Source of the DNA: Site-B1 sp963722665
GTDB lineage: Bacteria > Bacteroidota > Bacteroidia > Flavobacteriales > Flavobacteriaceae
Reading direction: 5' to 3'
NCBI GenBank assembly: GCA_963722665.1
Contig: CAVRNW010000005.1
Coordinates: 1-16,134, forward strand
Length of the DNA stretch: 16,134 nucleotides
Shown here in pieces: positions 7,345-15,889 of the stretch (the stretch's first letter is position 1; each line of letters opens with the position of its first letter). The position numbers and the translations under genes were made by a program. The notes beneath the pieces were generated by a model that was not told where the DNA came from, made no database searches, and saw only the letters and a program-made list of their open reading frames with translations.

Positions 7345-8229
7345 ATGACAAACAACACGAGTAACACAGGATTAAAAGTAGCTTTGGGAATATTAATAGC
7401 ACTTTTTTTAGGGACAGGTTTTTATACCTCTAAACTTTACAATGACAAAAAAGAAAATGAAGCTCAACTGACTAAGGAAAAACAAATGGTCATGAATGAT
7501 TTGAGCGCAATGGCAGCGCAGTACGATGCGGCAATCAGTGACAATGAAGTAACAAATGATAAATTACTTGATGCAAAAGATCGTATTCAAGGATTAATGG
7601 ATTCTTTAAAAACATCTCAGGCAAGCGTGAGCTCATTATGGAGATACAGACAAAAATTTACGAATCTTCAAAAAGAAATGGATGTTTTATTAGCACAAAA
7701 TGATGAGTTAAGAGTTGAAAATTCGCTATTAGCTACTACTTTGGATAGCACAAGAGTGCAGCTGGTTGAAAGAAATGTATTTACCGATTCTTTATTGGTT
7801 CAAAATACCCAATTGGCGAATGTTGTAGAGGATGCTTCAGTTCTTTCTGCAGTTGGATTAAAAGGATTTGGAGTAATTGAAAGAAGTTCTGGTAAATTAA
7901 TTCCAACTGAAAGAGCAAGTCGATCTGATAAAATTAGAGTTTGTTTTACAGTTGCTAAGAACAAGTTAGTGGAAGTTGGAGATCAGGAACTTTATGTACA
8001 GGTAATAGATCCAAAAAATAATGTTATAGGTGTTAACGAACAAATTCAATTTGACGAAAAAACACTTAATTACAGTGTAGTGAGCAAGTTCAATTACGAA
8101 CAAAGAAACTTAAACGTATGCGAGTTTGTTGCCTCAAAGGATAAAAATGGATTTGAAAAAGGAAGATATATGGTTAATGTATTTAACAAAAAGGATTTAG
8201 TATCCACTTCAGAGTTTACCCTTAAATAA
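7345..8229 (+). CDS. Membrane-anchored coiled-coil protein, unknown function
   Basis: The protein has 294 residues. After a short polar N-terminus comes one hydrophobic segment at about residues 10-28 (VALGILIALFLGTGFYTSK), best read as an uncleaved anchor. Residues 35-165 are a long, Asn/Gln/Glu/Leu-rich coiled coil. A C-terminal domain of about 120 residues looks beta-rich and contains two cysteines (in RVCFTV and NVCEFV) that could form a disulfide if it is periplasmic. I do not recognise the family. The gene lies alone on the + strand between two hut genes on the minus strand and ends at a bidirectional terminator. Some homologues may carry misleading chromosome-partition names because of the coiled coil; nothing here supports that role. 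Confidence 0.8.
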   Translation: MTNNTSNTGLKVALGILIALFLGTGFYTSKLYNDKKENEAQLTKEKQMVMNDLSAMAAQYDAAISDNEVTNDKLLDAKDRIQGLMDSLKTSQASVSSLWRYRQKFTNLQKEMDVLLAQNDELRVENSLLATTLDSTRVQLVERNVFTDSLLVQNTQLANVVEDASVLSAVGLKGFGVIERSSGKLIPTERASRSDKIRVCFTVAKNKLVEVGDQELYVQVIDPKNNVIGVNEQIQFDEKTLNYSVVSKFNYEQRNLNVCEFVASKDKNGFEKGRYMVNVFNKKDLVSTSEFTLK

Positions 8230-8248
8230 CCCAATTATAATAAAGCTG

Positions 8249-8279
8249 AAAAAACCTCAAGTTATGCTTGGGGTTTTTT
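8249..8279. terminator. Bidirectional intrinsic terminator between the coiled-coil gene and hutI
   Basis: A 13-base-pair stem (8249-8261 with 8267-8279; 12 Watson-Crick pairs plus one T-G pairing) encloses the loop TTATG. The stem opens with six A and closes with six T, so either strand yields a hairpin followed by a U-run. It lies 19 bases past the + strand stop and one base past the hutI stop (8281-8283), and so serves both convergent genes. Confidence 0.88.
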
Positions 8280-8280
8280 A

Positions 8281-9516
8281 TTATATCATATTTCCATTAA
8301 TTAAAACTTTATCGATATGATTATCGCCAAAAGCATAAGGTAAATAATTATAATTAGTGATTTCCTTTGTTATGATCAAGTTTGCTTTTTTCCCTTTAGT
8401 GATGCTTCCATATTGGTTTTCAATTCCCATGGCATAAGCTCCGTTTATTGTAGCCGCATTGATTGCTTCTTCAGGAGTCATTCTCATTTTAATACAGGCC
8501 GTACTTACAACAAAATTCATATTCCCACTGGGAGTAGACCCCGGATTATAATCAGATGCCAGAGCCAGTGGCAATCCAGCATCAATTAATTCTCTTGCAG
8601 GTGTATATGGGATGCTTAAAAAATAGGAACATGAAGGCAGAGCAACCGGCATTGTGTTGCTTCCTGATAAAGCTTCTATGTCCTCTTTATTGAGTTCCTC
8701 TAAATGATCAACAGACAGTGCATTGTATTTTACACCTAAACCAACACCACCAAAAGCGTTGAATTGATTCACATGTATCTTGGGAATTAGATCATATTGC
8801 TTTCCCGCGGCAAGTATCCTTTCGGTATCTTCCAAAGAAAAATATCCTTTTTCACAAAACACGTCAATATAGTTGGCTAATTGTTCCTTACTGATATTTG
8901 GTAACATTTCATCAGTTATAAGTTGGATGTAGCCTTCTTTGTTGTTTTGAAACTTCTTTGGCAATGCATGAGCACCTAAAAAAGTAGCACGTACCTCTAT
9001 TGGAAAGTTCTTTTTAATTCGCTTGATGACACGAAGCATTTTTAATTCTGATTCCAGAGTTAAACCATAACCAGATTTAATTTCTATGGCACCAGTGCCT
9101 AATTTCATTACATTTTTGATCCTGACCACTGATTGCTCATAAAGATCATCTTCAGATGTATTTTGAAGTTTTTCGGCAGAATTAAGTATACCACCTCCTC
9201 TATTGGCAATTTCCTCATAGCTCAAACCATTGATCCTATCGACAAATTCTTGTTCCCGATTTCCGGCGAATACGATATGCGTATGACTATCACACCATGC
9301 AGGAAGTACTATTTTTCCGGTTACATCTAATGTTTTATCTGCAGAAATACCAGCACTATTCTCCATCGATCCAAAATCAACGATCAAATCATCTTCAATT
9401 AATATATATGCGTTTTTAATGTTTGGAAGTATTTTCATGTCCTTTCCGGAAACTTTTTTAACAGCAAAATCTCTAACTTGAAGCAGCTCCTTAATGTTGG
9501 TAATTAGTAATGTCAT
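8281..9516 (-). CDS. hutI: Imidazolonepropionase
   Basis: This is the cytoplasmic amidohydrolase that opens 4-imidazolone-5-propionate to N-formimidoyl-L-glutamate, the third step of histidine catabolism. The metal-binding HTH is at residues 78-80 (in CDSHTHIVFAGNREQEF). Further conserved ligand positions are H248 (KIHVNQFNAFGG), H271 (SVDHLEEL) and D322 (ASDYNPGSTPSGNM). The substrate-pocket stretch GLSYEEIANRGGGI is at 98-110. The length of 411 residues is normal for HutI. The ATG at 9516 is the only reasonable start. The product is the expected substrate of the HutG-like enzyme downstream on the same strand. hutH and hutU must lie elsewhere. No clear TAnnTTTG promoter was found directly upstream. 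Confidence 0.95.
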   Translation of the reverse strand: MTLLITNIKELLQVRDFAVKKVSGKDMKILPNIKNAYILIEDDLIVDFGSMENSAGISADKTLDVTGKIVLPAWCDSHTHIVFAGNREQEFVDRINGLSYEEIANRGGGILNSAEKLQNTSEDDLYEQSVVRIKNVMKLGTGAIEIKSGYGLTLESELKMLRVIKRIKKNFPIEVRATFLGAHALPKKFQNNKEGYIQLITDEMLPNISKEQLANYIDVFCEKGYFSLEDTERILAAGKQYDLIPKIHVNQFNAFGGVGLGVKYNALSVDHLEELNKEDIEALSGSNTMPVALPSCSYFLSIPYTPARELIDAGLPLALASDYNPGSTPSGNMNFVVSTACIKMRMTPEEAINAATINGAYAMGIENQYGSITKGKKANLIITKEITNYNYLPYAFGDNHIDKVLINGNMI

Positions 9517-9691
9517 AAAGTAAAATTAAGTGTTTTTTACCAGATATAAATATTTAATTTATTTTCATTGGTTTTACCTTTTATTTTATAATAATAAGTG
9601 CCAATTATTGTCAATAGAACAAATCTTGAATTAACACTGTAATTGTCTGATATTTCTATCTTTATTACTTTAAAACAGATATTTTTTAAAG

Positions 9692-9699
9692 TATATTTG
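9692..9699 (+). promoter_or_regulatory. Bacteroidota-type -7 promoter element for pta-ackA
   Basis: TATATTTG matches the Bacteroidota -7 consensus TAnnTTTG exactly and ends 18 bases before the pta ATG at 9718, so the leader would be short. A clear -33 TTG element is not evident. The rest of the 201-base gap between the divergent hutI and pta starts is AT-rich and shows nothing else I can support. Confidence 0.55.
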
Positions 9700-9717
9700 C
9701 AATTAAAATTTACACGA

Positions 9718-11805
9718 ATGAATAAAGCTATTTATATAGCTACCAGTGAGCCAAATAGTGGGAAATCTTTAATAACATTAGGCTTGATGAGAATGCTATT
9801 GGGAAGGACTCCAAAAGTAGGTTATTTCCGCCCTATAATCGATGATACCAAAAATCATAAATTAGATAATCATATTCATACGGTCATTTCACATTTTGAC
9901 CTTAAAATAACTCATGACGAAGCCTTCGCCCTTACAAGGAGTGAGTTTGTAAAAATGAGGAATCGTAACCAAGATGGAAAGATCATTGACATTATAATTG
10001 AAAAGTATAAACGTCTTGAAGAAAAATCTGATTTTGTTTTGGTTGAAGGTACTGACTTCTCCGGAGAAGGTTCTGCTATTGAGTTGGATGCAAATATCCT
10101 TATTGCTAAAAATTTAGGAATTCCTGCTTTAATAGTTTCCAGTGGTGTAGGAAAAAATATGGAAGAGTTTATTGGTGATCTGCATATAGCCTATGATTCT
10201 TTCATGGATAAAGAAGTAGAGGTATTGGCGATCGTTGCTAATAAAATTAAAAAAGAGAATATAGAATTAGTTAAAGAAGGAATTTCTAAAAATATACCTG
10301 ATGATGTCTTAGTAAGTGTCATACCTAGGATAGATTCATTAAGTAATCCTACTTTAAATGAAATTGTTAATGCATTGGATGCCGAAGTCTTATTTGGTCA
10401 CGACTATTTAACCAACCAGATAAGCAGCTTTAAAGTAGGAGCCATGCAATTGCGAAACTATCTGGAACATCTAGACGAAAATTGCCTGATCATAACTCCG
10501 GGAGATAGAGCAGATATTATTTTAGGAGCCTTACAAGCAAATATTTCGTCTAATTATCCAAAAATAGCCGGAATAGTTCTAACAGGTGGCCTGGTCCCGG
10601 AACCAACTATTTTGAGATTAATAGATGGTTTATCCAATATTATTCCAATAATATCCACAAAACAGAACACTTATTTAGTTGCTACCCAAATTGGGTCAAT
10701 TAGGCCTCAAATATATGCAGGTAATAAATTAAAGATTCTGATCTCATTAAGTACATTTGATGCCTTTGTGGACAAGGAAAAACTGGCAGATAAGTTTATT
10801 GAATTTGTAGCAGATGGAATAACTCCTCGAATGTTTCAATACAATTTACATGAAAGAGCAAAACAACACCGTAAACATATTGTCTTGCCGGAAGGAGAAG
10901 ACGAACGAATATTAATAGCAGCAGCAAGACTTTTAGAAGTTGATATTGTTGAAATTACTTTACTGGGTGATGTTGAAGACATTCTTAAAAAAGCAGAAAA
11001 GCTTAATATAAATTTAGGGAAAGCTAATATTATTAATCCAACAGAGTCTCCAAATTATAAATTCTATGCCAAGACCTTTTATGAATTAAGAAAACACAAG
11101 AATATTACACTTGAGATGGCTTTTGATATCATGTCTGATGTGTCCTATTTTGGCACTATGATGGTTTATAAAGGACATGCCGATGGTATGGTCTCAGGTG
11201 CCGCACATACTACTCAGCACACCATAAGACCAGCTTTACAATTTATTAAAACGAAACCTGGAATTAATGTTGTGTCTTCCGTATTTTTTATGTGTTTAGA
11301 AGATAGAGTTTCAGTATTTGGTGATTGTGCCATAAACCCTAATCCAAATGCTGAGGAATTGGCAGAAATAGCAATTTCTTCGGCAGAATCCAGCCTTGCT
11401 TTTGGTATTGAACCAAAAATAGCCATGTTGTCATATTCTTCAGGGTCTTCAGGTAAGGGACAAGATGTTGAAAAGGTTAGAACAGCTACAGAAATAGTAA
11501 AAAGAAAGCGACCTGATCTTAAAATTGAGGGACCAATTCAATATGATGCGGCTGTTGATATGGGAGTTGGAAAAAGCAAAATGCCCGATTCTGAAGTTGC
11601 AGGTCAGGCAACAGTATTGATATTCCCTGATCTAAACACAGGAAACAACACCTACAAAGCAGTTCAGCGTGAAACCGGTGCCCTGGCAATTGGACCAATG
11701 CTGCAGGGATTGAACAAACCTGTGAACGATCTAAGTAGAGGTTGTACAGTAGATGATATTTTTAATACGGTTATAATAACGGCTATTCAAGCACAAGGAA
11801 TTTAA
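9718..11805 (+). CDS. pta: Phosphate acetyltransferase, long three-domain form
   Basis: The enzyme interconverts acetyl-CoA plus phosphate with acetyl phosphate plus CoA. With the ATG at 9718 the protein has 695 residues, matching the long Pta class. Its domains run in the usual order. First is an N-terminal BioD-like P-loop domain (SEPNSGKS at about 10-17). Next is a DRTGG-type middle domain (ITPGDRADIILGALQANI, about 259-276, where the name-giving motif reads GDRAD). Last is the catalytic PTA/PTB domain from about 374 (HRKHIVLPEGEDERI, then SYSSGSSGKGQDVEKVRTATE-like and VDMGVGKSKMPDSEVAGQA segments). A TTG 75 bases upstream extends the frame but precedes the promoter motif, so I rejected it. 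The stop abuts the ackA ATG, giving a coupled Pta-AckA operon. Confidence 0.95.
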   Translation: MNKAIYIATSEPNSGKSLITLGLMRMLLGRTPKVGYFRPIIDDTKNHKLDNHIHTVISHFDLKITHDEAFALTRSEFVKMRNRNQDGKIIDIIIEKYKRLEEKSDFVLVEGTDFSGEGSAIELDANILIAKNLGIPALIVSSGVGKNMEEFIGDLHIAYDSFMDKEVEVLAIVANKIKKENIELVKEGISKNIPDDVLVSVIPRIDSLSNPTLNEIVNALDAEVLFGHDYLTNQISSFKVGAMQLRNYLEHLDENCLIITPGDRADIILGALQANISSNYPKIAGIVLTGGLVPEPTILRLIDGLSNIIPIISTKQNTYLVATQIGSIRPQIYAGNKLKILISLSTFDAFVDKEKLADKFIEFVADGITPRMFQYNLHERAKQHRKHIVLPEGEDERILIAAARLLEVDIVEITLLGDVEDILKKAEKLNINLGKANIINPTESPNYKFYAKTFYELRKHKNITLEMAFDIMSDVSYFGTMMVYKGHADGMVSGAAHTTQHTIRPALQFIKTKPGINVVSSVFFMCLEDRVSVFGDCAINPNPNAEELAEIAISSAESSLAFGIEPKIAMLSYSSGSSGKGQDVEKVRTATEIVKRKRPDLKIEGPIQYDAAVDMGVGKSKMPDSEVAGQATVLIFPDLNTGNNTYKAVQRETGALAIGPMLQGLNKPVNDLSRGCTVDDIFNTVIITAIQAQGI

Positions 11806-12990
11806 ATGAATATATTAGTAATAAATTCAGGTAGTTCATCCATCAAATATCAGTTAATTGAAATGCCTTCGCAGGAAGTTATATGTTCTGGAATGGTAGA
11901 ACGTATTGGATTAAAAAATGCAAAACTGCATTTTAAATCTGAAATCAATAAAATTGAAAAAGTTGACAGCATTCCCAATCATACAGTTGGTTTAGAAAAG
12001 ATAGCGGGCATGTTAATGGATAAAGAAATTGGTGTCATTAAAAATGAAAATGAAATTCATGCTGTTGGTCATCGAGTGGTTCATGGAGGCAATACATTTT
12101 CTGATACAACCATTATTGACCAATCAGTTAAAGATAAAATCAAGGAATTCTTTGAGCTAGCACCATTGCATAATCCTCCTAATTATGAAGGAATTGAGGT
12201 GTCTGAAACTATTTTTCCTTCGGCTAAACAAATAGCAGTATTTGATACAGCTTTTCATCAAACTATTCCTGTAGAGGCTTATAAATATGCTATTCCCAAT
12301 GAATTTTTAGAGGAACATAAAATTCGCTTATACGGTTTTCATGGTACAAGTCATAAGTATGTATCAGAAAAAGCAATTGAAACTTGCCCAAACAGAACGG
12401 ATAAATTAATAACCATTCATTTAGGTAATGGTTGTAGTATAACTGCAGTTAAAAATGGTAAAAGTATTGACCATTCTTTAGGTTTTGGACCAATGAATGG
12501 TTTAATAATGGGAACACGAAGTGGTGATATTGACCAATCCGTTATCTTCTATTTGGTTAATTCTTTAGGTTATTCTTTAGATGAAGTAGATACTATGCTT
12601 CAAAAACAGAGTGGACTACTAGGATTAACAGGTTTTAGTGATTTACGTGATATTGAAGGTGAAGCAGAAAAGGGTAATAAAAACTGCCAATTGGCATTAT
12701 TGATGTTTGCTTATAGAGTAAAAAAATACATTGGAGCATACGCTTCTGCTATGAATGGATTAGATGGAATCGTATTCACGGCTGGAGTAGGTGAGAATTC
12801 AATTTTATTACGTAAAATGATTTGCGAGGACATGGATTATTTAGGAATTAAGATGGATTTGGAAGCTAACAATGTAAAAGCTCGTAAAATTATTGATGTA
12901 GGTACTATTGATTCTAAAGTAAAATTATTAGTGATTCCTACCAATGAGGAAATTGAAATTGCAAAGCAATCGTATAAATTGATTTCATAA
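11806..12990 (+). CDS. ackA: Acetate kinase
   Basis: The enzyme transfers phosphate between acetyl phosphate and ADP, making acetate and ATP; with Pta it forms the overflow/acetate-assimilation pathway. The sequence begins with the family signature INSGSSSIKYQL (N7). Other active-site residues are in place: R90 in GHRVVHGG, D147 in FDTAFH, H179 in YGFHGTSHKY and R238 in MGTRSGDID. The length of 394 residues is typical. The ATG follows the pta stop without a gap, so the two are co-transcribed and probably translationally coupled. A strong hairpin terminator follows 17 bases after the stop. Confidence 0.97.
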   Translation: MNILVINSGSSSIKYQLIEMPSQEVICSGMVERIGLKNAKLHFKSEINKIEKVDSIPNHTVGLEKIAGMLMDKEIGVIKNENEIHAVGHRVVHGGNTFSDTTIIDQSVKDKIKEFFELAPLHNPPNYEGIEVSETIFPSAKQIAVFDTAFHQTIPVEAYKYAIPNEFLEEHKIRLYGFHGTSHKYVSEKAIETCPNRTDKLITIHLGNGCSITAVKNGKSIDHSLGFGPMNGLIMGTRSGDIDQSVIFYLVNSLGYSLDEVDTMLQKQSGLLGLTGFSDLRDIEGEAEKGNKNCQLALLMFAYRVKKYIGAYASAMNGLDGIVFTAGVGENSILLRKMICEDMDYLGIKMDLEANNVKARKIIDVGTIDSKVKLLVIPTNEEIEIAKQSYKLIS

Positions 12991-13007
12991 CTTCAAATAA
13001 TTACAAG

Positions 13008-13042
13008 GCCGATAAATTATTTATCGGCATTTTAGTTTTTTA
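13008..13042. terminator. Intrinsic terminator after ackA, shared with the convergent VCBS-repeat gene
   Basis: A perfect 9-base-pair stem, GCCGATAAA with TTTATCGGC (13008-13016 and 13020-13028), encloses the loop TTA. It is followed on the + strand by a T-rich run (ATTTTAGTTTTTT). The hairpin sits in the 41-base gap between the stops of convergent ackA and the minus-strand gene. In the minus direction the following sequence is less T-rich, so termination there may be weaker. Confidence 0.85.
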
Positions 13043-14453
13043 TGAATTTATAAACTTTTCCTGAATCGTTTAGTTGCAAGTAATATATTCCTGAATTCAA
13101 TTGAGTTACATCGATGCTCGGATTTGTGCTCAACATACCTTCATTAATCTTAATGCCAAGGACAGTATATATCGAATATCCAGCTTCATTCAAAACTGTT
13201 GTATCAAATCGTAAATAGTCGCTTACCGGATTGGGATAAATTCGAAAACTTTCAACTTGAAATTCTTCGGTGCTCAATACAAATTTCTGATTATTGAAGA
13301 TGCTGATTTGATCATTACCATAAGCTGCGGTTGCAATATCCAGATCACCATCATTATCAAAATCGTCCACAGTAAAATTATAAGTATTACTCTGACTTGC
13401 ATCTATGACGCTTTCTGTCGAAAAGCTTCCTGAGCCGTTGTTCTTGAACCACACTATGTCGTTACCCACTCCAGGAGAACCGCTCGAAAGAATAATGTCT
13501 TTAAGGCCGTCTCCACTAATATCTAGATCATAAAAACCTACTGAGGCGGGATTTGCAATTGTTGAAGAAATAATGGTTTCATCATAATTTCCGGAAGCAT
13601 TCCTGTTATAATGTGCAAGATTGCCGAAAATGTCAGTAGCCAGGATATCCAATGTGATCCCTTCATTATTAGAAGCGTCAATATCTTCAAAAAAAACATT
13701 AAATAGGTAATCTTTGTCATTGGTTACAGAATTTGTATCCTTTGTAAAAGTCAATCCTGAATTAAAAAAAACCTCAACCACACTTGTATTCAAACCAGGT
13801 TCATTATCAATATTTATGGCGTTAGCCACAACTAAGTCAAGGTCGCCATCTGTATCTATGTCCTTCAGATCAAAACTTCCGGGTTTAACAATCGAATTGA
13901 TCATCATGATTTCTGTTCCAAAAGTACCATCGCCATTACCTGCAAACCATACTATTTTGTCAGCCTCAAAAGCTGAGACCACAACATCTAAAAAACTATC
14001 TCCATTCAATAAAACGACATCAACATCTGTAGCACCATCTATCGCAGAGGCTATAGTGATTTCTGAACCAAATGTTCCAGGATTCGACAGGATATTAGGA
14101 TAATATACTAACTTATCATCTGTAAATGAAGTCGCTAAAATATCTAAAGTAGAATCTCCGTTAATATCAACCAAAACAACATCAATTACTCTAGCTAAAT
14201 TATTTGTTACAATGGGTTGTTGTGTAAAATTACCAAATCCGTCATTTTTGAACCAAAAAATAGCTCCGCCAAAATAAGTGCCCAGAACAATGTCATTATA
14301 ACCATCGTTGTCGATATCACCTGACGCAATTGGATATGGTGCATCACCTTCTGTACCAGTTAATGTTATGGTTTGTGTTTTGTTGAATGTTGTTTGCCCA
14401 ATTGCAATTAAACTCATTAAAATCGCTAGGGTAGTTAGTGTTTTTCTTTTCAT
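13032..14453 (-). CDS. Secreted FG-GAP/VCBS repeat protein with type IX sorting domain
   Basis: This is a predicted extracellular or surface protein exported by Sec and then by the type IX secretion system. It begins with a signal peptide (MKRKTLTTLAILMSLIAIGQ, cleavage near residue 20). The body has FG-GAP/VCBS-type repeats with Ca-binding-like DxDxDGxxD loops: DIDNDGYND (about 46), DINGDSTLD (about 96), LNGDSFLD (about 149), DIDTDGDLD (about 198) and DFDNDGDLD near 360. Phrases such as IFWFKNDGFGNF recur. From residue 403, FRIYPNPVSDYLRF begins a type A C-terminal sorting domain ending in VYKFIKN. Such repeats usually form a beta-propeller; the ligand is unknown. The ATG is 13 bases downstream of the fumC stop on the same strand, so the two may share a transcript even though their roles are unrelated. 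Confidence 0.9.
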   Translation of the reverse strand: MKRKTLTTLAILMSLIAIGQTTFNKTQTITLTGTEGDAPYPIASGDIDNDGYNDIVLGTYFGGAIFWFKNDGFGNFTQQPIVTNNLARVIDVVLVDINGDSTLDILATSFTDDKLVYYPNILSNPGTFGSEITIASAIDGATDVDVVLLNGDSFLDVVVSAFEADKIVWFAGNGDGTFGTEIMMINSIVKPGSFDLKDIDTDGDLDLVVANAINIDNEPGLNTSVVEVFFNSGLTFTKDTNSVTNDKDYLFNVFFEDIDASNNEGITLDILATDIFGNLAHYNRNASGNYDETIISSTIANPASVGFYDLDISGDGLKDIILSSGSPGVGNDIVWFKNNGSGSFSTESVIDASQSNTYNFTVDDFDNDGDLDIATAAYGNDQISIFNNQKFVLSTEEFQVESFRIYPNPVSDYLRFDTTVLNEAGYSIYTVLGIKINEGMLSTNPSIDVTQLNSGIYYLQLNDSGKVYKFIKN

Positions 14454-14466
14454 ATCACAATATAAA

Positions 14467-15339
14467 CTATTTTAAATTGCCTACCATATCTTCTGGTTTA
14501 ACCCATTGGTCATATTCTTCAGCAGTGACAAAACCTAAATTGATGGCTTCTTCTTTAAGAGTTGTCCCGTTTTTATGCGCTGTATTTGCAATTTCAGCAG
14601 CTTTGTAATAGCCAATTTTAGTATTTAGGGCTGTGACCAGCATCAAAGAATTGTTCAATAATTCTTTTATTACCTCGTGATTTGGTTCAATCCCGACAGC
14701 ACAGTTAATATCGAAGCTTACGCATGCATCACCAATTAATTGTGCCGATTGTAAAAGGTTAGCTGCCATAACCGGCTTAAACACATTCAATTCATAATGT
14801 CCTTGGGTTCCACCAACAGAAACGGCCACATCATTCCCCATGACCTGAGCACAAACCATTGTTAAAGCTTCACATTGTGTTGGATTTACTTTCCCCGGCA
14901 TAATTGAACTTCCCGGTTCGTTGGCTGGAAGAATGATCTCACCTATACCTGAACGAGGTCCTGAGGCCATCATTCGTATATCATTGGCAATTTTATTTAA
15001 AGAAACAGCCAACTGTTTTAATGCGCCGTGTGTTTCAACAAAAGCATCATGAGCGGCTAAGGCTTCAAATTTGTTTTTAGCTGTAATAAATGGTAACCCG
15101 GTAAATTCAGCTATAAATTCGGAAACTCGTTTGGCATAGCCTTTCGGTGTGTTCAATCCAGTTCCAACGGCTGTTCCACCAAGCGCTATTTCACTTAAAT
15201 GAGGTAATGTATTTTCTAAAGCAATAATTCCATGATCCAATTGAGATACGTAACCGGAAAATTCCTGACCAAGAGTTAGTGGAGTTGCATCCATTAAATG
15301 TGTACGACCTATCTTGACTACATTTTTAAATTCTTCGGA
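14467..15339 (-). CDS. fumC: Class II fumarate hydratase, C-terminal fragment (frameshifted fumC)
   Basis: This frame encodes the C-terminal two-thirds of fumarase C, which hydrates fumarate to malate in the TCA cycle. It opens SEEFKNVVKIGRTHL, including the catalytic histidine (codon 15298-15300, equivalent to E. coli His188). It contains the fumarase/aspartase signature GSSIMPGKVNP with the catalytic serine loop, at residues 318-328 of the repaired protein. The first ATG in the frame (15294) is internal and would give a 275-residue product lacking the catalytic histidine. Joined to the upstream fragment by removing one base, the protein is 465 residues, the normal FumC length. The core is well conserved, so the gene is most likely functional in the organism and broken only in this sequence. 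Confidence 0.88.
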   Translation of the reverse strand, partial: SEEFKNVVKIGRTHLMDATPLTLGQEFSGYVSQLDHGIIALENTLPHLSEIALGGTAVGTGLNTPKGYAKRVSEFIAEFTGLPFITAKNKFEALAAHDAFVETHGALKQLAVSLNKIANDIRMMASGPRSGIGEIILPANEPGSSIMPGKVNPTQCEALTMVCAQVMGNDVAVSVGGTQGHYELNVFKPVMAANLLQSAQLIGDACVSFDINCAVGIEPNHEVIKELLNNSLMLVTALNTKIGYYKAAEIANTAHKNGTTLKEEAINLGFVTAEEYDQWVKPEDMVGNLK

Positions 15340-15865
15340 CTTTCTTTTTTAAAGTGTCTCTTAATTGTCTTACTCCCGGAATAGTAGTTTCTACAACCTT
15401 TTTGTAGGCAGCAATATGCATTCCGGTAGGAAAAGTATCGTTAGAGGACTGGGATTTATTTACATCGTCATTAGGTTGAATTGTTTTTTCGCCTTCACCT
15501 ACAACTTTTCCTGCTATTTGATGGGCTCTGTTAGCTATCACCTCATTAACATTCATGTTGCTTTGCGTCCCGGAACCAGTCTGCCATATCACCAAAGGAA
15601 ATTGATCATCATGTTTTCCATTCAAGATCTCATCGCAAACTTTTGCTATCAGATCACGTTTTTCAATTGGTAAAACCCCTAATTCGCAATTAGTATATGC
15701 AGCAGCTTTCTTTAAGTATGCAAATCCGTAAATTATTTCCAAAGGCATGGAAGCAGGTGGTCCTATTTTAAAATTGTTTCTTGAACGTTCTGTTTGAGCT
15801 CCCCAAAGTTTATCAGCAGGAACTTTAACTTCTCCCATTGTGTCCTTTTCAATTCTGTAGTCCAT
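15326..15865 (-). CDS. fumC: Class II fumarate hydratase, N-terminal fragment (frameshifted fumC)
   Basis: This is the N-terminal part of fumarase C. It starts MDYRIEKDTMGEVKVPADKLWGAQTERS, cut here to its recognisable features: the MGEV.VP..LWGAQTERS pattern, substrate-binding SGTQSNMN (98-105) and DDVNKSQSSNDTFPTG (133-148). After LKKK (about 172-175) the frame reads VRRI and stops at 15326-15328, whereas the +1 frame reads KSEEFKNV as expected for FumC. The break lies in a run of six T on the + strand (15345-15350); five T would restore LKRKSEEF. The position equivalent to the E. coli B-site His129 is Gln here (IQPNDD). The ATG at 15865 lies 24 bases from a good -7 promoter motif. Confidence 0.88.
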   Translation of the reverse strand: MDYRIEKDTMGEVKVPADKLWGAQTERSRNNFKIGPPASMPLEIIYGFAYLKKAAAYTNCELGVLPIEKRDLIAKVCDEILNGKHDDQFPLVIWQTGSGTQSNMNVNEVIANRAHQIAGKVVGEGEKTIQPNDDVNKSQSSNDTFPTGMHIAAYKKVVETTIPGVRQLRDTLKKKVRRI

Positions 15866-15889
15866 TATATATTTGAATTAATTAAGGTG

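Noticed and set aside
9643..9717. TTG start extending Pta by 25 residues
   Set aside because: The extension is not Pta-like, and the TATATTTG promoter motif at 9692-9699 lies inside it; the ATG at 9718 gives the normal N-terminus.
13714..14103. 129-codon open frame on the + strand within the VCBS-repeat gene
   Set aside because: It is antisense to a well-supported repeat protein, with low-complexity Ser/Thr/Lys/Pro composition and no recognisable motif.
15344..15350. A AAA AAG slippery heptamer on the minus strand at the fumC break, suggesting programmed -1 frameshifting
   Set aside because: A -1 slip leads to a stop after eight further codons (ESPKNLKM). The fumarase frame needs a +1 shift, so programmed -1 frameshifting would not make the full protein.
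15365..15673. 102-codon open frame on the + strand opposite fumC
   Set aside because: It is a shadow of conserved fumarase coding sequence on the other strand.
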